Assembly: GCF_000149955.1 (NCBI RefSeq)
Contig: NC_030994.1
Location: 1,280,151-1,344,150 of the forward strand
Origin: Fusarium oxysporum f. sp. lycopersici 4287
Taxonomy: Eukaryota > Ascomycota > Sordariomycetes > Hypocreales > Nectriaceae
DNA length: 64,000 nt
Reading direction: 5' to 3'
Shown here: piece by piece, positions 36,201 through 47,166 of the stretch
Layout of the letters: each line of letters starts with the position of its first letter
How positions within the stretch are numbered: the first letter of the stretch is position 1
Position numbers and translations under genes: made by a program
Notes under the pieces: generated by a model
The model's input: only the letters and a program-made list of their open reading frames with translations
Databases searched by the model: none
Told to the model about the DNA's origin: nothing

Positions 36201-36505
36201 CGACATTGACGATGAGGGGCCCTTACACTCTTCCCTGCCTTTCTCCCACCCTTGGCTTCTCGACCTGGGTGATAGCTGAATACCTCTTCTTGTCGACCTG
36301 CTGCTGCCACCACAGCTGGGTGTTCCATTTCTTTTGAAAGACGTGCATTCGCACCCCCTTTTCTCCTCTGACCCCTCCACCCTTTGACCAGGCGGATACC
36401 TGGTAGCTACGGCCTGAGATCGGAGACTTACACACTGCTACCTACACGTATCCAGCATTGGTTATTGATCCCTACTACTCATCTGGTGTGTATGCGTGTA
36501 TGCAC
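30247..36505. other. gene desert, 6.3 kb
   Basis: No gene is supported. Open frames are short, unspliced and lack domains. It contains a TG/CG dinucleotide patch (33222-33244), a G9 run at 32470-32478, clusters of TACCTAGGTA-type palindromic motifs (34080-34117, 34399-34411, 34713-34741), small imperfect direct repeats (ggtctaggtccaggtccagg near 34340; gtctgcgtctgcctgcgtctgc near 34677) and a CACGTG at 31379. It is either the extended upstream region of the DUF2841 gene, possibly with noncoding transcripts, or degraded sequence. Confidence 0.45.
33222..33244. repeat. TG-rich dinucleotide repeat
   Basis: Near-perfect TG repeat with two CG interruptions, inside the gene desert. Confidence 0.8.
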
Positions 36506-37837
36506 TTCAAAGAAAGCTGGTCCCTGTCGTCTGCTTCCATTCTAATTCATTCAAGAGGTGTCTGTACATCTCTCTTCTCCTTCGCTGATTGAGATACGCC
36601 CACCCTGGGATAGCAACGGCACGGAAAGCTGTCTGCCCCGGAACTAAAGCCTTGAGAAGAGAGACAACGTTCATCCATCTACTGAAGGCAGTGCGGGGAC
36701 CTATAGACTCATCCCTCGTTCCCCGGCTTTACGTCTGCTCCAATTCTGTAACCTTGTCATATCACTTCATCCTCTTTTATCAACATCGGAAATCTGTCTA
36801 TCTCTCACTTCGCCTTCGCGTCACGACGAACACCAATTCCTCGTGCCACTATTTCTCAAGCCCTCTCTCGACAGACAGTACCGCCATTTTGACCTCGACC
36901 AAGACTCTTAGTAAACCCTTTCTTTCAAGTCAAGGCACAACAACTACCTCGGAGGCCCTGGCTCAGATTACCCTTTCACAGTTTACAACACTGGAGCTCA
37001 AGTTTTCTCCTGGAATACACCTCTCACTTTTCGACTTCTCGCGAGACGATAGGCTAACTCTGCACTTGCAACCTCGCTGTGGCTGGATATAGTCGACAGC
37101 ATATCTAATTGTATTAGACTCAACCCTTGACGAGCAACTCCACGCATCGACTTCAAGCTCGGCACGACATATCCTGTCTGGAGAAGGATCTCGAACAGCC
37201 TGTATTGCGAGGATTTGTTCCCTGGAAATCATCAACTTGATCAGATCATACTCTCCTGGCAACCAAACCCCACCAGTTCTGGAATTGGCGATATTCATCA
37301 TTTTGAAGGCGTCCCCCTGGCACACACACACACTACTCCAATTACCACCCCCATACTATTCCCGAACCCATCTGCAACACCCAACCTGAGCCGCATCACA
37401 TTGTTTCCAGGGATCCCACTCGCCCGAGACAAACTAATACAAGTCGACGAGCCTCTTAACACCATTCCTAGTCTGTTCTTATCTTCGAACTGCACTTTTC
37501 TGAAGGATCTGAAAATTTTCTGCTGAGCAGCATAATACCTTGCGGACCGTCTCAAATCTTGCCCGAGTCGCATCCACTCAGGACTCGAGTCACTATATAT
37601 CGACTGACGAACTACATATCACGACATGTCCCAGTGCTACAAGCTGTGCTAGGCCCTTGATTTTCCATTGGGTCTGTCGTTATACAGCATCAGTATCTGA
37701 CACTGGACGCCGGTGGCAAAAACTTTTACCGAGATTTAGCTTGCGCTTGGCCACTTGCCTTGCGAGTGTATTTGGTTATTCGTAGGCTATCGACAACTAA
37801 CTCGGGCAAGTCGTACATATCAACAGCTACTAGAACC
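36506..37837 (+). promoter_or_regulatory. ATG-depleted long 5' leader of the DUF2841 gene
   Basis: Reading the plus strand base by base from 36506 to the main ATG at 37838, only one ATG occurs (37626) in about 1,330 nt, where about 20 are expected at 1 in 64. The stretch is also C/T- and A/C-rich. This is the signature of a long untranslated leader kept free of start codons. The boundaries are inferred: the last ATGs before it are at 36492 and 36500. It may itself contain introns. Confidence 0.6.
37626..37652 (+). promoter_or_regulatory. single short uORF in the leader
   Basis: ATG at 37626 followed by seven sense codons and TAG at 37650-37652 (MSQCYKLC). It is the only ATG in the leader and lies 185 nt before the main start, a typical distance for reinitiation. 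Function as a translational control is inference. Confidence 0.5.
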
Positions 37838-39826
37838 ATGGTTAGAGATTGGACCAGGGAGTCTTTCTCCCGCCATCCTCATCCTTACCTGCCAGAGAGA
37901 TTTGTCGGGGATGGAGTTGACGATAATCGATTTCCAGAGGCTCAAGATATGCATAGACGACAGCCTCCAATGGTAACAACCTTCAAACGTGCTCATTGGA
38001 GTCCTCGCTGACATAAGGCTAAAGCAAATCGCCGATGCTCTTCGTCGAGACTGTGGGATATCGGTCAGACACTATTTCTTGGCTGTAGTAATGGATGACG
38101 GAAGCCCTCAAACCTTCTCTGGCCCTAGTACCTCCGGACCTCGAAGTGGTTACGAGAAACAGTTTTTTGATATGGAAAAATACTTGAGGGCTATGGACCG
38201 CTTGGATTCTGGTTAGTCGATTTCCGCCCAGTTATGAATCAGAGGGCTAACGTGAAGTTAGGTGCGAGCCCTGTCGTTGATGACTTCGCATTCGATGGCT
38301 ACAAGCAATCTATGGACTTTCCAAGGAATCGTATGATGGACCGCCGACGAATGTCTCAGTTTGACGATTGGGAAGCGCCAGCACGACAAGGCCGGAAAAG
38401 ACCAAGAGCTCGCCACCCCATCATTGATGAAGATGAAGTGCCCATGACTGTATCAACAACAATCCGAAAGGGTATTCAGGTTGGAAATCCCACGGAGCTT
38501 TGGACGTTTTATGAGCAACGTTTCAAAAACATGCAGCAAACGGCTTGCAAGCTCATAGCAAAAGCATGGGTCAAGGCCGTGGAGCCAAAGAAGCAGTCTA
38601 CACATCCTTACACGGGAAGCGACGAGAAGGCACCCGACTGGTGGCCGAAGCCCTGGGGTCCAACAAAGGAGGATAAGGTGCGGCACAAGGAGCCAGACCA
38701 TCTCTACAAACGAGGTAATATTCAACATTTGATTGAGCATTCTCATATTCTCTTCTAACAAACTTCAATCCAGAGCGAGTTCATCTTCTTAACCACATCC
38801 TCAGAATGATCGTGGAGCCCAATAAGACTCAGCATCCTGACATTCAAAAGCTAAATCTCAACGTGAAGAAGCTGGAGGAGATTACGATCGAGGCTCTTTC
38901 AGGCTTTTTCGCGGACAAGGATAATCCAGCCAATGCGAAGAAGCGACCGTTTCTCAATGAGATTTTCAAAGTGGCCAAGCAACAGGAACGTTACAAAGAC
39001 GGGATGATTGGTAAGTCTCCATTTGCGGAAGCTGGATGGGTGGATTCTAACTCGATCTGCAGATGGGACAACGGAGGTTTTTGTCATGGCAGACGACAAG
39101 ATGCTTGATTCGTATGCATCCGGTAACGATGACGACGGGCCTGTTCCCAAGGAAGAGGATGACCAAGATGTGCAGCCAAATAAGTTGGCGGCAGTCCCTG
39201 GTCTGATGCCTTCGTCAAACAGCCACAGCTCAGGCGCTTCACTGCATGGCACACCTTTCCTCGGTGGAGAGCTACCTGTACGAGGCAACCAGTACAACCA
39301 CTCGATGATGCAGGACATGGCTCCAGACCAGCACGGCTTTGTTGAGAACAACGCCATGCCGGTGAATGGTCAACCTGCGGTCCACCCTAATAGCGGGAAC
39401 CTCGGTATAGATATGGGTGTGCCTCCTGCTGCACATGATTCTGGACGTCGTTCATCCATCTTCAGCGCCTCAGCAGATTACGCAGGACAGAATGGTACAA
39501 CGATATACACCCAGCAATGGCAGCCGGGTTCCACAGCGCCAAACTCGACGTCAATGTATACCTTCACTCAACAGCCAGCCAATCCGCCAGCGACCGCTTT
39601 TGTCAGCCCCGGGGTTCCCATGAATCAGGCTCAGCCATATATGAATGCCTCGTTCGATGGACTCACGCGGGGATATGACCCCAATCAGCCTACTATGTTC
39701 CGAACAGGAAGTGTGGCACAACCGTCACAGGTCCATCCGACTCCGGGCTATGACTATATGTCTCAGGACAGTCGAGGGTTGCCCGGTGTCAAGGTGGATG
39801 ATGTACCGCGACATGCGATGCATTAG
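37838..39826 (+). CDS. DUF2841 (YDR124W-like helical bundle) protein, 591 aa
   Basis: Five exons: 37838-37972, 38025-38211, 38262-38714, 38774-39010 and 39063-39826, with donors gtaaca, gttagt, gtaata, gtaagt and phase-consistent acceptors; 591 residues. The core (roughly residues 155-275) has TELWTFYEQRFKNMQQTACK, LIAKAWVKAVEPKKQSTHPY and APDWWPKPWGPTKEDKVRHK. This matches the Pfam domain formerly called DUF2841, now a YDR124W-like helical bundle, found in filamentous-fungal regulators near subtelomeric hrmA-type clusters. A basic stretch (RQGRKRPRARHP) just before it looks like a nuclear signal. The C-terminal 250 residues are Gln/Pro/Asn/Met-rich and resemble an activation-type region. Exon 2 joins at 38025 (gctaaag acceptor); the other nearby acceptor at 38017 breaks the frame. 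The function is unknown; a transcription-related role is inference. Confidence 0.85.
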
Positions 39827-41399
39827 ACTATGCCAGACTTGACGTCACCTCTTATATACAGCCCGTGACACATTCTTGCTTTTCTCATATGGTTATAGAT
39901 TATGCATGACTTTGGGCCTGGTATGACAGCACAGGTCGATCAGAACAGATCATGCGATGGTTTGTTACAGCCTCGCTGTTTCTCGGTTTACAGTTCCCAC
40001 CGAATACCGGTACCAGCATTGTTACGATTGCTCATTTTGTTCAGACGGTGGGCGGCTATGATTGCCACTTGATTCGATACCCCAAAATATATCTTTAAGG
40101 ACAATCTCGGGATGGTTTATTTGTTTTTTGCGATTGACCACAGCGTCTTGTTTGGGATAAACTGTATTGTGTGTGCCTGCATTTTCGGTATCAAGTTTTG
40201 TTTTCCCGTGGGCTTGGTGGTTCCTGATTGGCGGTTCCTGATTGGCATTTCTATGGTGTGCATTCTCGCTCAACGTGGACATTGACATGCTCCGAATTGT
40301 TAATTACTGCTTAGCTCTGAGTAGATGAGGGTGGCTCATGGGTGTTGGAACAACGGCTACGAAATTCTTATGTTGACGACCAGAAACGCAATCACGATTA
40401 ACGGCGGCGAACACGTTTACCAGCAGTGGTTCATTCATCATGTCCACATGCGGACGATTTATCGAGTCCAATGAAATAGGATTACGAAACAGGGGGATGG
40501 GAAATGAGAACTTCTCATATCCATAAGCAATGTGGAATAGATATTGGGCGAAGGAATCTTACATATTATACTTCAAGTTCCAGCTTGCAGCTTACTTGCT
40601 TCGTGGATACATAGGGTCTGTTAGGTCAGTTCCTGCTAATTTCAGCTCTGAATGAAGAATGGTTGAACAAGACAGTGAGGAGATTCTGCTCATGAGAACT
40701 GCTGCACATCTTGGTGTAGGGAGAGGCGGCGGAGGGCCAAAAGGGGGACTATTTCCTTGTGTATTTCTCAGTTGAACAAGACCTGATCTAGCGTTTCAAC
40801 GCAATAACGATCACAATTCGACTATTCCTTGCTCCACAGCAGCAAAATCATGAATAACAATCATGGACAGGCTTCAGCGCAAGGGCAGAATTTATCATGA
40901 TCAATTATACCAGGTTGTTTTCCAATACAGCACTCGGAAAAATCATGAACAAAAGAATATGCATGAGCAGGCACATTGTATGAAGAAAAGTTCTATCAAC
41001 TCGGTTCAACACTCAAGCTACTGTACCGTATCGCACAGTGAAGCAGATCCGTTACCTCAACCTTCTGCTGACCTGTGAGTGAATCCATCCACCAACGCCA
41101 AGCTACTTGAAACCATCAAACCAAATGAATCAAATCAAATCGGAGACAACATAATCACGCGAGGAGACTACTCAGATGCACCAAGAACTCTCTTGATACT
41201 CTGCTCTCTCCTGGTTGTGGGAAAATGTCGCTCCCGAATCCCGCGAACAAATAAAAACAAAATAACATGCAAAAACACAACCGAGCTGAGTAACAAATAT
41301 TCACCGAGGGAACATTTGCTAGACGGGATTAGGCAGGGGTATACGTTATGAAGAAGGTAAGTCCGAGGTAGGGGAGAATGCCAACGCTGTATAGTGCTT
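39827..41399. other. intergenic, convergent 3' ends
   Basis: Between the ends of the DUF2841 gene and of cbf1. AT-rich in 40850-41290. Holds a perfect 14-bp tandem duplication. No gene supported. Confidence 0.5.
40219..40246. repeat. 14-bp tandem duplication
   Basis: Two adjacent perfect copies of ggttcctgattggc. Confidence 0.9.
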
Positions 41400-42375
41400 C
41401 TAGCACGATGCATTGGCAGTTGTGTTCTCCTCTTTGGGCTGTGGAGGCTCGAGGCCTGCATTTTGTGCCACTCGCTTCCAAGTCTCGAGCTCGCGGTACA
41501 GACGCTCACATTCCTGCTTGAGTTTGTCGTTGGAAGCGCTCAACTCTGTGATAGCTTGCTCTGTGAGAAGCTTCTCGAGCGTCCACTTCTCAATGTTTTG
41601 TTGCTCGTTCTCTTTAAGCTGGGAAATAAAGCTGACTGCCCGTTGTAGAATGGAACCCTTGTTCTTCTCACAACCAGGGACAATCTTAGCGAGCTCGTTA
41701 ATACCTTCGTTGATGGTTTCCCGACGGCGACGCTCCACTGTTTTCAATTAGTATATTTGAAGACAATTCGACAAATTAGATATCCATACCTTCTTTGTGG
41801 TTGTCCTTTCGCATCTTGTGCCATTCTTCTGATCCGACTGTTGGTTTGGGGTTGGGGGCTGCGGGATTGTATCGTGGTGGCTGATGCGGAACACCATTGG
41901 GTGGTGTATGTTGATGCTGAGGAGGGGCGACTTGAGGAGGCTCCATAATACTGTCAACTGTAGGTGTCACATCGGGGTTGAAAGCTGGATCATGGCCATG
42001 CTCAGGATCAGTGGCTGCCTGGGCTGCAAATTGCTCTTCTGTCGAGGGTGGGACATGCAGGGTGGGATACATGCCGAGGGCAGCCTGTGCGGTGCTGGTA
42101 GCACTGGTAGGATCCGGAGCTTCGGGGTGGTCGTGATCTGCTTGGGCGGCCTGCTGCAGAGCGTTGAAATCGGCGACGTTGACGCCATTCGCGTTGACGG
42201 CCTGGCTCTCCATGGCACTGTCGATGAAGGAGGCGGGGTCGGCAGACATGTGGGCAGCTGGGGCAGGGCGTTTATTCCTGGCGAGATCAGGACTGCCGGA
42301 TTCGCGCTTCCGCTTCTGACCAGGGGAGCCGGTCAGGCTGGAGAGGTCTGGCTGCTCGGCAAGAACTTCAGCCAT
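41400..42375 (-). CDS. cbf1: Cbf1-type bHLH-leucine zipper transcription factor
   Basis: Centromere/promoter-binding factor of the Cbf1 family; binds CACGTG and in yeasts acts at centromeres and at sulfur-amino-acid and respiration genes. Exon 1 42375-41790, a 52-nt intron (gtatgg donor, tactaat branch, aacag acceptor), exon 2 41737-41400; 307 residues. The intron splits the basic region: KMRKDNHKE joins VERRRRETINEGINELAKIV. The basic helix carries the His, Glu and Arg pattern that reads CACGTG (H-x3-E-x3-R). The loop and helix 2 follow (NKGSILQRAVSFISQLKENE), then a leucine zipper-like coil (LTEQAITELSASNDKLKQEC). Residues 1-185 are Pro/Ala/His-rich and disordered, with a basic KRKRE near the start. 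Three CACGTG boxes lie upstream of the gene. The start is the first ATG. Confidence 0.93.
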
Positions 42376-42683
42376 GGTTCAGTCGTGAGAGAATTATCGA
42401 AGAAAACAAGTGGTTTTTTGGTAGACGGGTTTGTTCGATCAAAAGCGCTCGCCAAGATTAAAGAGGCTGAGTGCAAAGTTTGATGATGTCGAGGCCACAG
42501 ATGAGAGACGTTGACAATCAATCAAAGATCTGGATAGGGAAGGGCAGTTAGAATAAACTCGCTGCAGAATTAAGCTATGGGTAGATGAAGTGTGAGAGAG
42601 AAAAGCAAGGAGATCCGGCCGCGAGTAACGGAGAAGAGGTTGAGCATCTGTTGGTTGAGTGCCAGTGCCAGTATCAACTGTAA

Positions 42684-42689
42684 CACGTG
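42684..42689. promoter_or_regulatory. E-box CACGTG, 309 nt upstream of cbf1 ATG
   Basis: Perfect palindrome, flanked as aaCACGTGca; first of three within 1.2 kb upstream of cbf1. Confidence 0.5.
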
Positions 42690-43255
42690 CACATGATGCG
42701 CTAGTCTTGTTGTCGAAGAGGGCTTGAATCTTTGCATGGGGCATGGACAGAAGGGAAAGCATCGTAGGTTGTCGCTCGCTTGAGGAGTGAATGTGAGAGT
42801 CGCGATGACTGAGCGTGAGAGAAAGACATGATGAGGCGATGCGTCTGTGCTGATTCAGCCACTCTTTATGAGGGATGAAAACAGCGCGCAAAGGAAGATG
42901 CCGGGACAGGCACAAGAGTATATTTATGCGATGCTCATGGTGGCAGGCGACGTACAGTTGTGACTGTGAACTATGGTGGTTGTGTTGATGATTCAAGCAA
43001 GCAGTAAAGATGCTGCCACTTGGCAAGATGCATTCATTTCATTGCGTTGCGTTGCATCGTCAAGCCTCATTCCATGACTGCAAATACTTTGCAAAAGCCC
43101 ATTTCTGAGTGCAGAGACTCGAGTTGCATTGTTGCGTCGTCGTGCAGATCATTAAATCAAATGTATCGTGAAGTGAATGAGATGCATGAAAGCGACATAC
43201 CTCCCAGATCATGTGCTTCGAGGCGTGATCGTGCGAGATCACGAGTTTCTCGTCT

Positions 43256-43261
43256 CACGTG
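43256..43261. promoter_or_regulatory. E-box CACGTG, about 880 nt upstream of cbf1
   Basis: Second perfect CACGTG of the cluster upstream of cbf1, flanked as ctCACGTGtt. Confidence 0.45.
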
Positions 43262-43581
43262 TTTGCCTTGGTGGGATCTACCTCGTGATATCGCGCGAGT
43301 CCCAGTTGATAAGTCGACAACTTCGCGTCTGTAAATGAACGGAACCAGGACCAATACTCAACAAAGGATTTTTAATAATAAAAAAAAAAGGAGGAGGAAT
43401 AAATCCTGGGTCTTTGATACGCGTTCGGGTCCAGATAAAGACGCGAGGATCTTTATGTTACTAAAGGGGAAGAACGAATTCTCTCCCCGACGAAAATGGG
43501 CGCTTCTTTGGCTGGACACGCAGCTGGGAACTGACACTGGGAGTGAGCGAGTCGGGTCACGCGGCGGAGGAAGAGGGTGAA

Positions 43582-43587
43582 CACGTG
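43582..43587. promoter_or_regulatory. E-box CACGTG, about 1.2 kb upstream of cbf1
   Basis: Third perfect CACGTG of the cluster, flanked as gaaCACGTGcaa like the first box. Confidence 0.45.
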
Positions 43588-45169
43588 CAAGTGGTGGGTG
43601 AGGCTGGTAAGATAAATAAGTTGACGCGAGTGAGAGGGGGGGAAGATGCTGCCTGAGGCCGAAATAAGTGGCCTAGATGGGAGAGGGCGACCAATAGGAG
43701 GGTCAGGTGGGCCACATAAGCACTGAGATGGGGGGAACACGCAGACAAGGAACCTGGAAAGGGCGAAGGCGTTATGAATCAATGTGGAAAGTGCTAGGGA
43801 GTTAGTTGTTAGTTGTATTGCACCTGAGTAACTCTATGATATGAGATGAGTTCATAGATACTATTCTCGGTTGCCTGCCTATAAATAGGATTATACCTCT
43901 CTACCTTATATACAATACCTAGGTAACTAAGGTAAGGTACCTTGTTAAAAGCCAAGAATACACCTCAACACTAACAATAGTCATGCTTTGGTGCTCTCAT
44001 CATACAATAATAAGCCTGATCCTCTCTTGTCTTAACTTGATTGTCTCTCTCATTGTCAGCTTGCATAGCTCTCCAAATGCGGAGAATCATTACACAGCAC
44101 AGGCCAATTAGGGAACCCTCAGGGATAACAAACAATACTACACAATTACACCACACCACTAGAACATGAGGAGCCGGCATGTAATCACCTGATCCCATCC
44201 CACGTACATCACTTGACGCCGAGAGGTGAAACAGGTTGCGTCCTAAGATATCTGCGACAGATGATCCAATCTGGACTCGTCTGACACAGGAGCTGGTTCT
44301 AGGGGCCTCAGCAGGTTCAGCTCTACGTGCAATATGCTGTGAATCAAGGCCCGAACTGTACAAACACATTTATTAGAAGTCACTTCATAACAATGCTGAT
44401 ATTGACTTTTGATTCCAAGAATACACTCATTTCCCTTCAAGCAAGGATAGCCCAGGTGCCACAGAGACGTTCGTGTATTGGAGCCAAGTCTGCAGTGCAT
44501 ATCCAGTACGATCCTCAAGCCTCTCAACTGTGAGATATCAGAATCGATACCGTGTTTCTCCACCATGATCTATTTGCTTCATGCAGCCAGCCGACTCTGT
44601 GTTGAACGGACCACTGATGGTTTGCGGCATAAAAGGCATCTTGTCATACCAGAACCAGATGCAGGCTGATGACGAACACAAGGTTGAAGTCGATACGCTA
44701 GTTTTGTATGTAGCATTTCCTCCGAATATTGTTGTTTCTTTGTTAAGCAACTGATAACATTTGAACGAGGACCTACCTACACTTAGGCAGGTACGCAAAT
44801 ATCTGCGTAGAGATATAGCTAAGGTAAATTCTCTTTTAGTTCTATCTTTTCATAAGGTACTCTCTCTTTCTTCGCTTACAGCGGGAATCACTCCCAAGAC
44901 GGGGCCCCACATACCCATATTCCGGAGGCGGGACGGGGAGTAGAGGACTGCATGATGCACTGCACAGTTAGGAGGTACGTACCTAGCTTCCATTGGAGCA
45001 CCCACCTCATGACACAACCCACTTCACTTTGACTTCACCTCACTCACGATAACGACTTATCAATCACAATCATCGGAGCTTAATAAGCCTTCCGCCTTCT
45101 ACGGGCGCTACATGCGATTGTTTACTATCTGAGTAGTCGATCTATCCCTTCCACAAGCAAACATTCATA

Positions 45170-46544
45170 ATGGGCGATCACGAAAGTTCCCAGATCAGAC
45201 ATAACGAGCATCTGCTGCTTGTAAGTCCGACTTAACCAAGCGCCCCATCACCGCCTCTCCATGATAACTGATAGTCGACGTCAGGACCAACCTTTGCTTC
45301 GCCTCCCCTCCGAACTCCTTCGAAAGAACTTCCGCACGGCCCATTTCACAATCGAGAAAGACACAGCCGCCCTAAAGACATTACTCAAAGATTCAGCCAC
45401 CGCTGCCGTCTCCGGCCGCGCATCACAGCAAGATGTCCTTCGTAACATCGACGCAATGGTGTCCCGCATGCGAGGTTTGAAGCGCAAACTCAATGCGAGC
45501 GCCGCTGAGGAGGCTCGTCTGCATACACAGACAGCTGCCCGCATCTCACATCTCGACGAACTATACAAGATGGATACGGTGGAGGACGTTAAGTACGAAA
45601 CATGGAGTAGGAAGAGGCTCGATCGCCTTTTGGCAGACTACCTGCTTCGCCATGGATACAATGACACTGCAAAGGAGCTGGCCGAGCAGCGTGGTATTAC
45701 CGATCTCGTTGATATCGACACCTTTGTTGCTGCAAGTCGTGTCAGAGATTCTCTTCTGAAGCAGAGCGTGGTTGAAGCTCTGGCTTGGTGCACCGATAAC
45801 AAGAAGGAGTTAAGGAAGATGGAGGTACGTTGCCTATTCTAAAAACCGCCTCAATATCCACATTCTAACTATTCGCAGAGTAAGCTCGAGTTCATGCTTC
45901 GCTTTCAACAATATATCGAGCTGGTCCGCTCGCAATCCTCGGCCAAACTCACTGAAGCCATTGCTCACGCAAAGAAACATCTCATTCCTTACCGGGCCAC
46001 ATTCCCCCGAGAAGTTCAGCAGGTCTGTGGTTTGCTTGCCTTCCCCCCTGGTGGTGCATCTGCCGCCGCTCCCTATGGAGATCTGTATAAACCTTCCCGC
46101 TGGGCTGACCTTGCCAACCTCTTCACAACAACCCACAATCAACTCCTTGCCCTCCCTGCAGTCCCACTCCTTCACGTTGCACTCTCTTCTGGTCTATCAG
46201 CCCTCAAAACACCTGCATGCCACACGGACCCAATGCACTCATCAGATAGTCCATCTGCCCAAAGCACATCCGATATCGCAGCAGCACCTTCGACTCTCGG
46301 CCACGGCGTTTGTCCCATCTGTTCCACTGAACTCAATGAGCTTGCCCGGAATGTGCCGTACGCTCACCATACTCAGAGTCATGTAGAGCACGATCTCAGG
46401 CTACTGCCTAATGGTAGCGTCTATGGAAGGGACCGCCTTGAAATACAGGCGAGGAAGAATAATTTGCCTTCTGATCAGGTTAAGGACCTCCGGACAGGAG
46501 ATATCTTCCCAGTTGAGTCACTGAAGAAGGTTTATATCACGTAA
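45170..46544 (+). CDS. fyv10: GID/CTLH E3 ubiquitin ligase subunit Fyv10/Gid9 (MAEA-like)
   Basis: RING-type subunit of the GID complex, which marks gluconeogenic enzymes for degradation when sugar returns. Three exons: 45170-45220, 45285-45824 and 45879-46544 (introns 64 and 54 nt, gtaagt and gtacgt donors); 418 residues. Visible domains: a coiled N-terminal helix region (residues 60-115), LisH (about 127-155, [20 protein letters not shown]), CTLH (about 160-215, with [20 protein letters not shown]), a CRA region, and a C-terminal degenerate RING ([19 protein letters not shown]) ending in the family-typical [17 protein letters not shown] and [15 protein letters not shown]. The first exon encodes only 17 residues, chosen because it gives an ATG in frame with a clean donor. 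Confidence 0.93.
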
Positions 46545-47166
46545 AGAGTTCATCGCTGGGGACTGATGATGCGTAAGAGAAATTTCTGGTTAGATATTGG
46601 CGTTTACTACATGGATAGGTGTTCCGGTTTTCATCACATTGTATAATACAAAGTCACTGCGAGCCAGCGGCTTAAACATAGCGCTGCCATCCATCTTTGA
46701 CGGGCATCATGTCATAGCACGACTTAAAATTGGACAAAATAAACAACTTTGCGAAGCTCGAATTCAAAGGTGCCAACTCCTAGTTAACCATACAATACAG
46801 TATACAACAGCGGCGCCGACACCAACTGACACGTATGATCCCCTCCCAACCGTCCTTACCGGTCCCTTTTTTTCTCCATTGGATTCCTGAAACTTCCGAA
46901 AGTCATTATATCAAAATCGTAAACCTAGGCAGAATGCATTGGAGCGGGAAGCGAAGAGTATGGTAGCATAGAGGTATGATATCTCATTGTACAGACCCAC
47001 TTCATGTAGAGAAACCAATAACTATGTTTTTGGCATAATGAAAGGTCATAACGAAAGAGGAATAGGTTGATGGTAAAGAGCAAAATGCAAGGCATAGAAA
47101 ACATTAATACTATCGGCATAGTCCATAGCCCGCCCAGTGGGGTAACAGCCCTTGGGGATGAGCCTC
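46545..47166. other. intergenic, convergent 3' ends of fyv10 and caf1
   Basis: About 620 nt between two stop codons; expected to hold both terminators. No coding sequence supported. Confidence 0.5.

Larger units (their letters stand above)
42376..45169. other. 2.8 kb divergent region: cbf1 and fyv10
   Basis: Upstream region of both genes. The cbf1 leader (42376 to about 42643) has no ATG on the coding strand. Three CACGTG boxes, an A-rich run near 43378-43388, and TACCTAGGTA-type motifs at 43915-43947, 44771-44793 and 44968-44983. A 195-codon minus-strand frame at 42439-43026 is His/Ser-rich and most likely leader or promoter sequence. No other gene seen. Confidence 0.5.

Noticed and set aside
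36589..37526. Leader frames of 103-167 codons
   Set aside because: They start at TTG, not ATG. The whole interval is ATG-depleted, which argues for untranslated leader, not genes.
42439..43026. 195-codon minus-strand frame upstream of cbf1
   Set aside because: His/Ser-rich, lies in the cbf1 promoter and leader, no splice sites or family resemblance.
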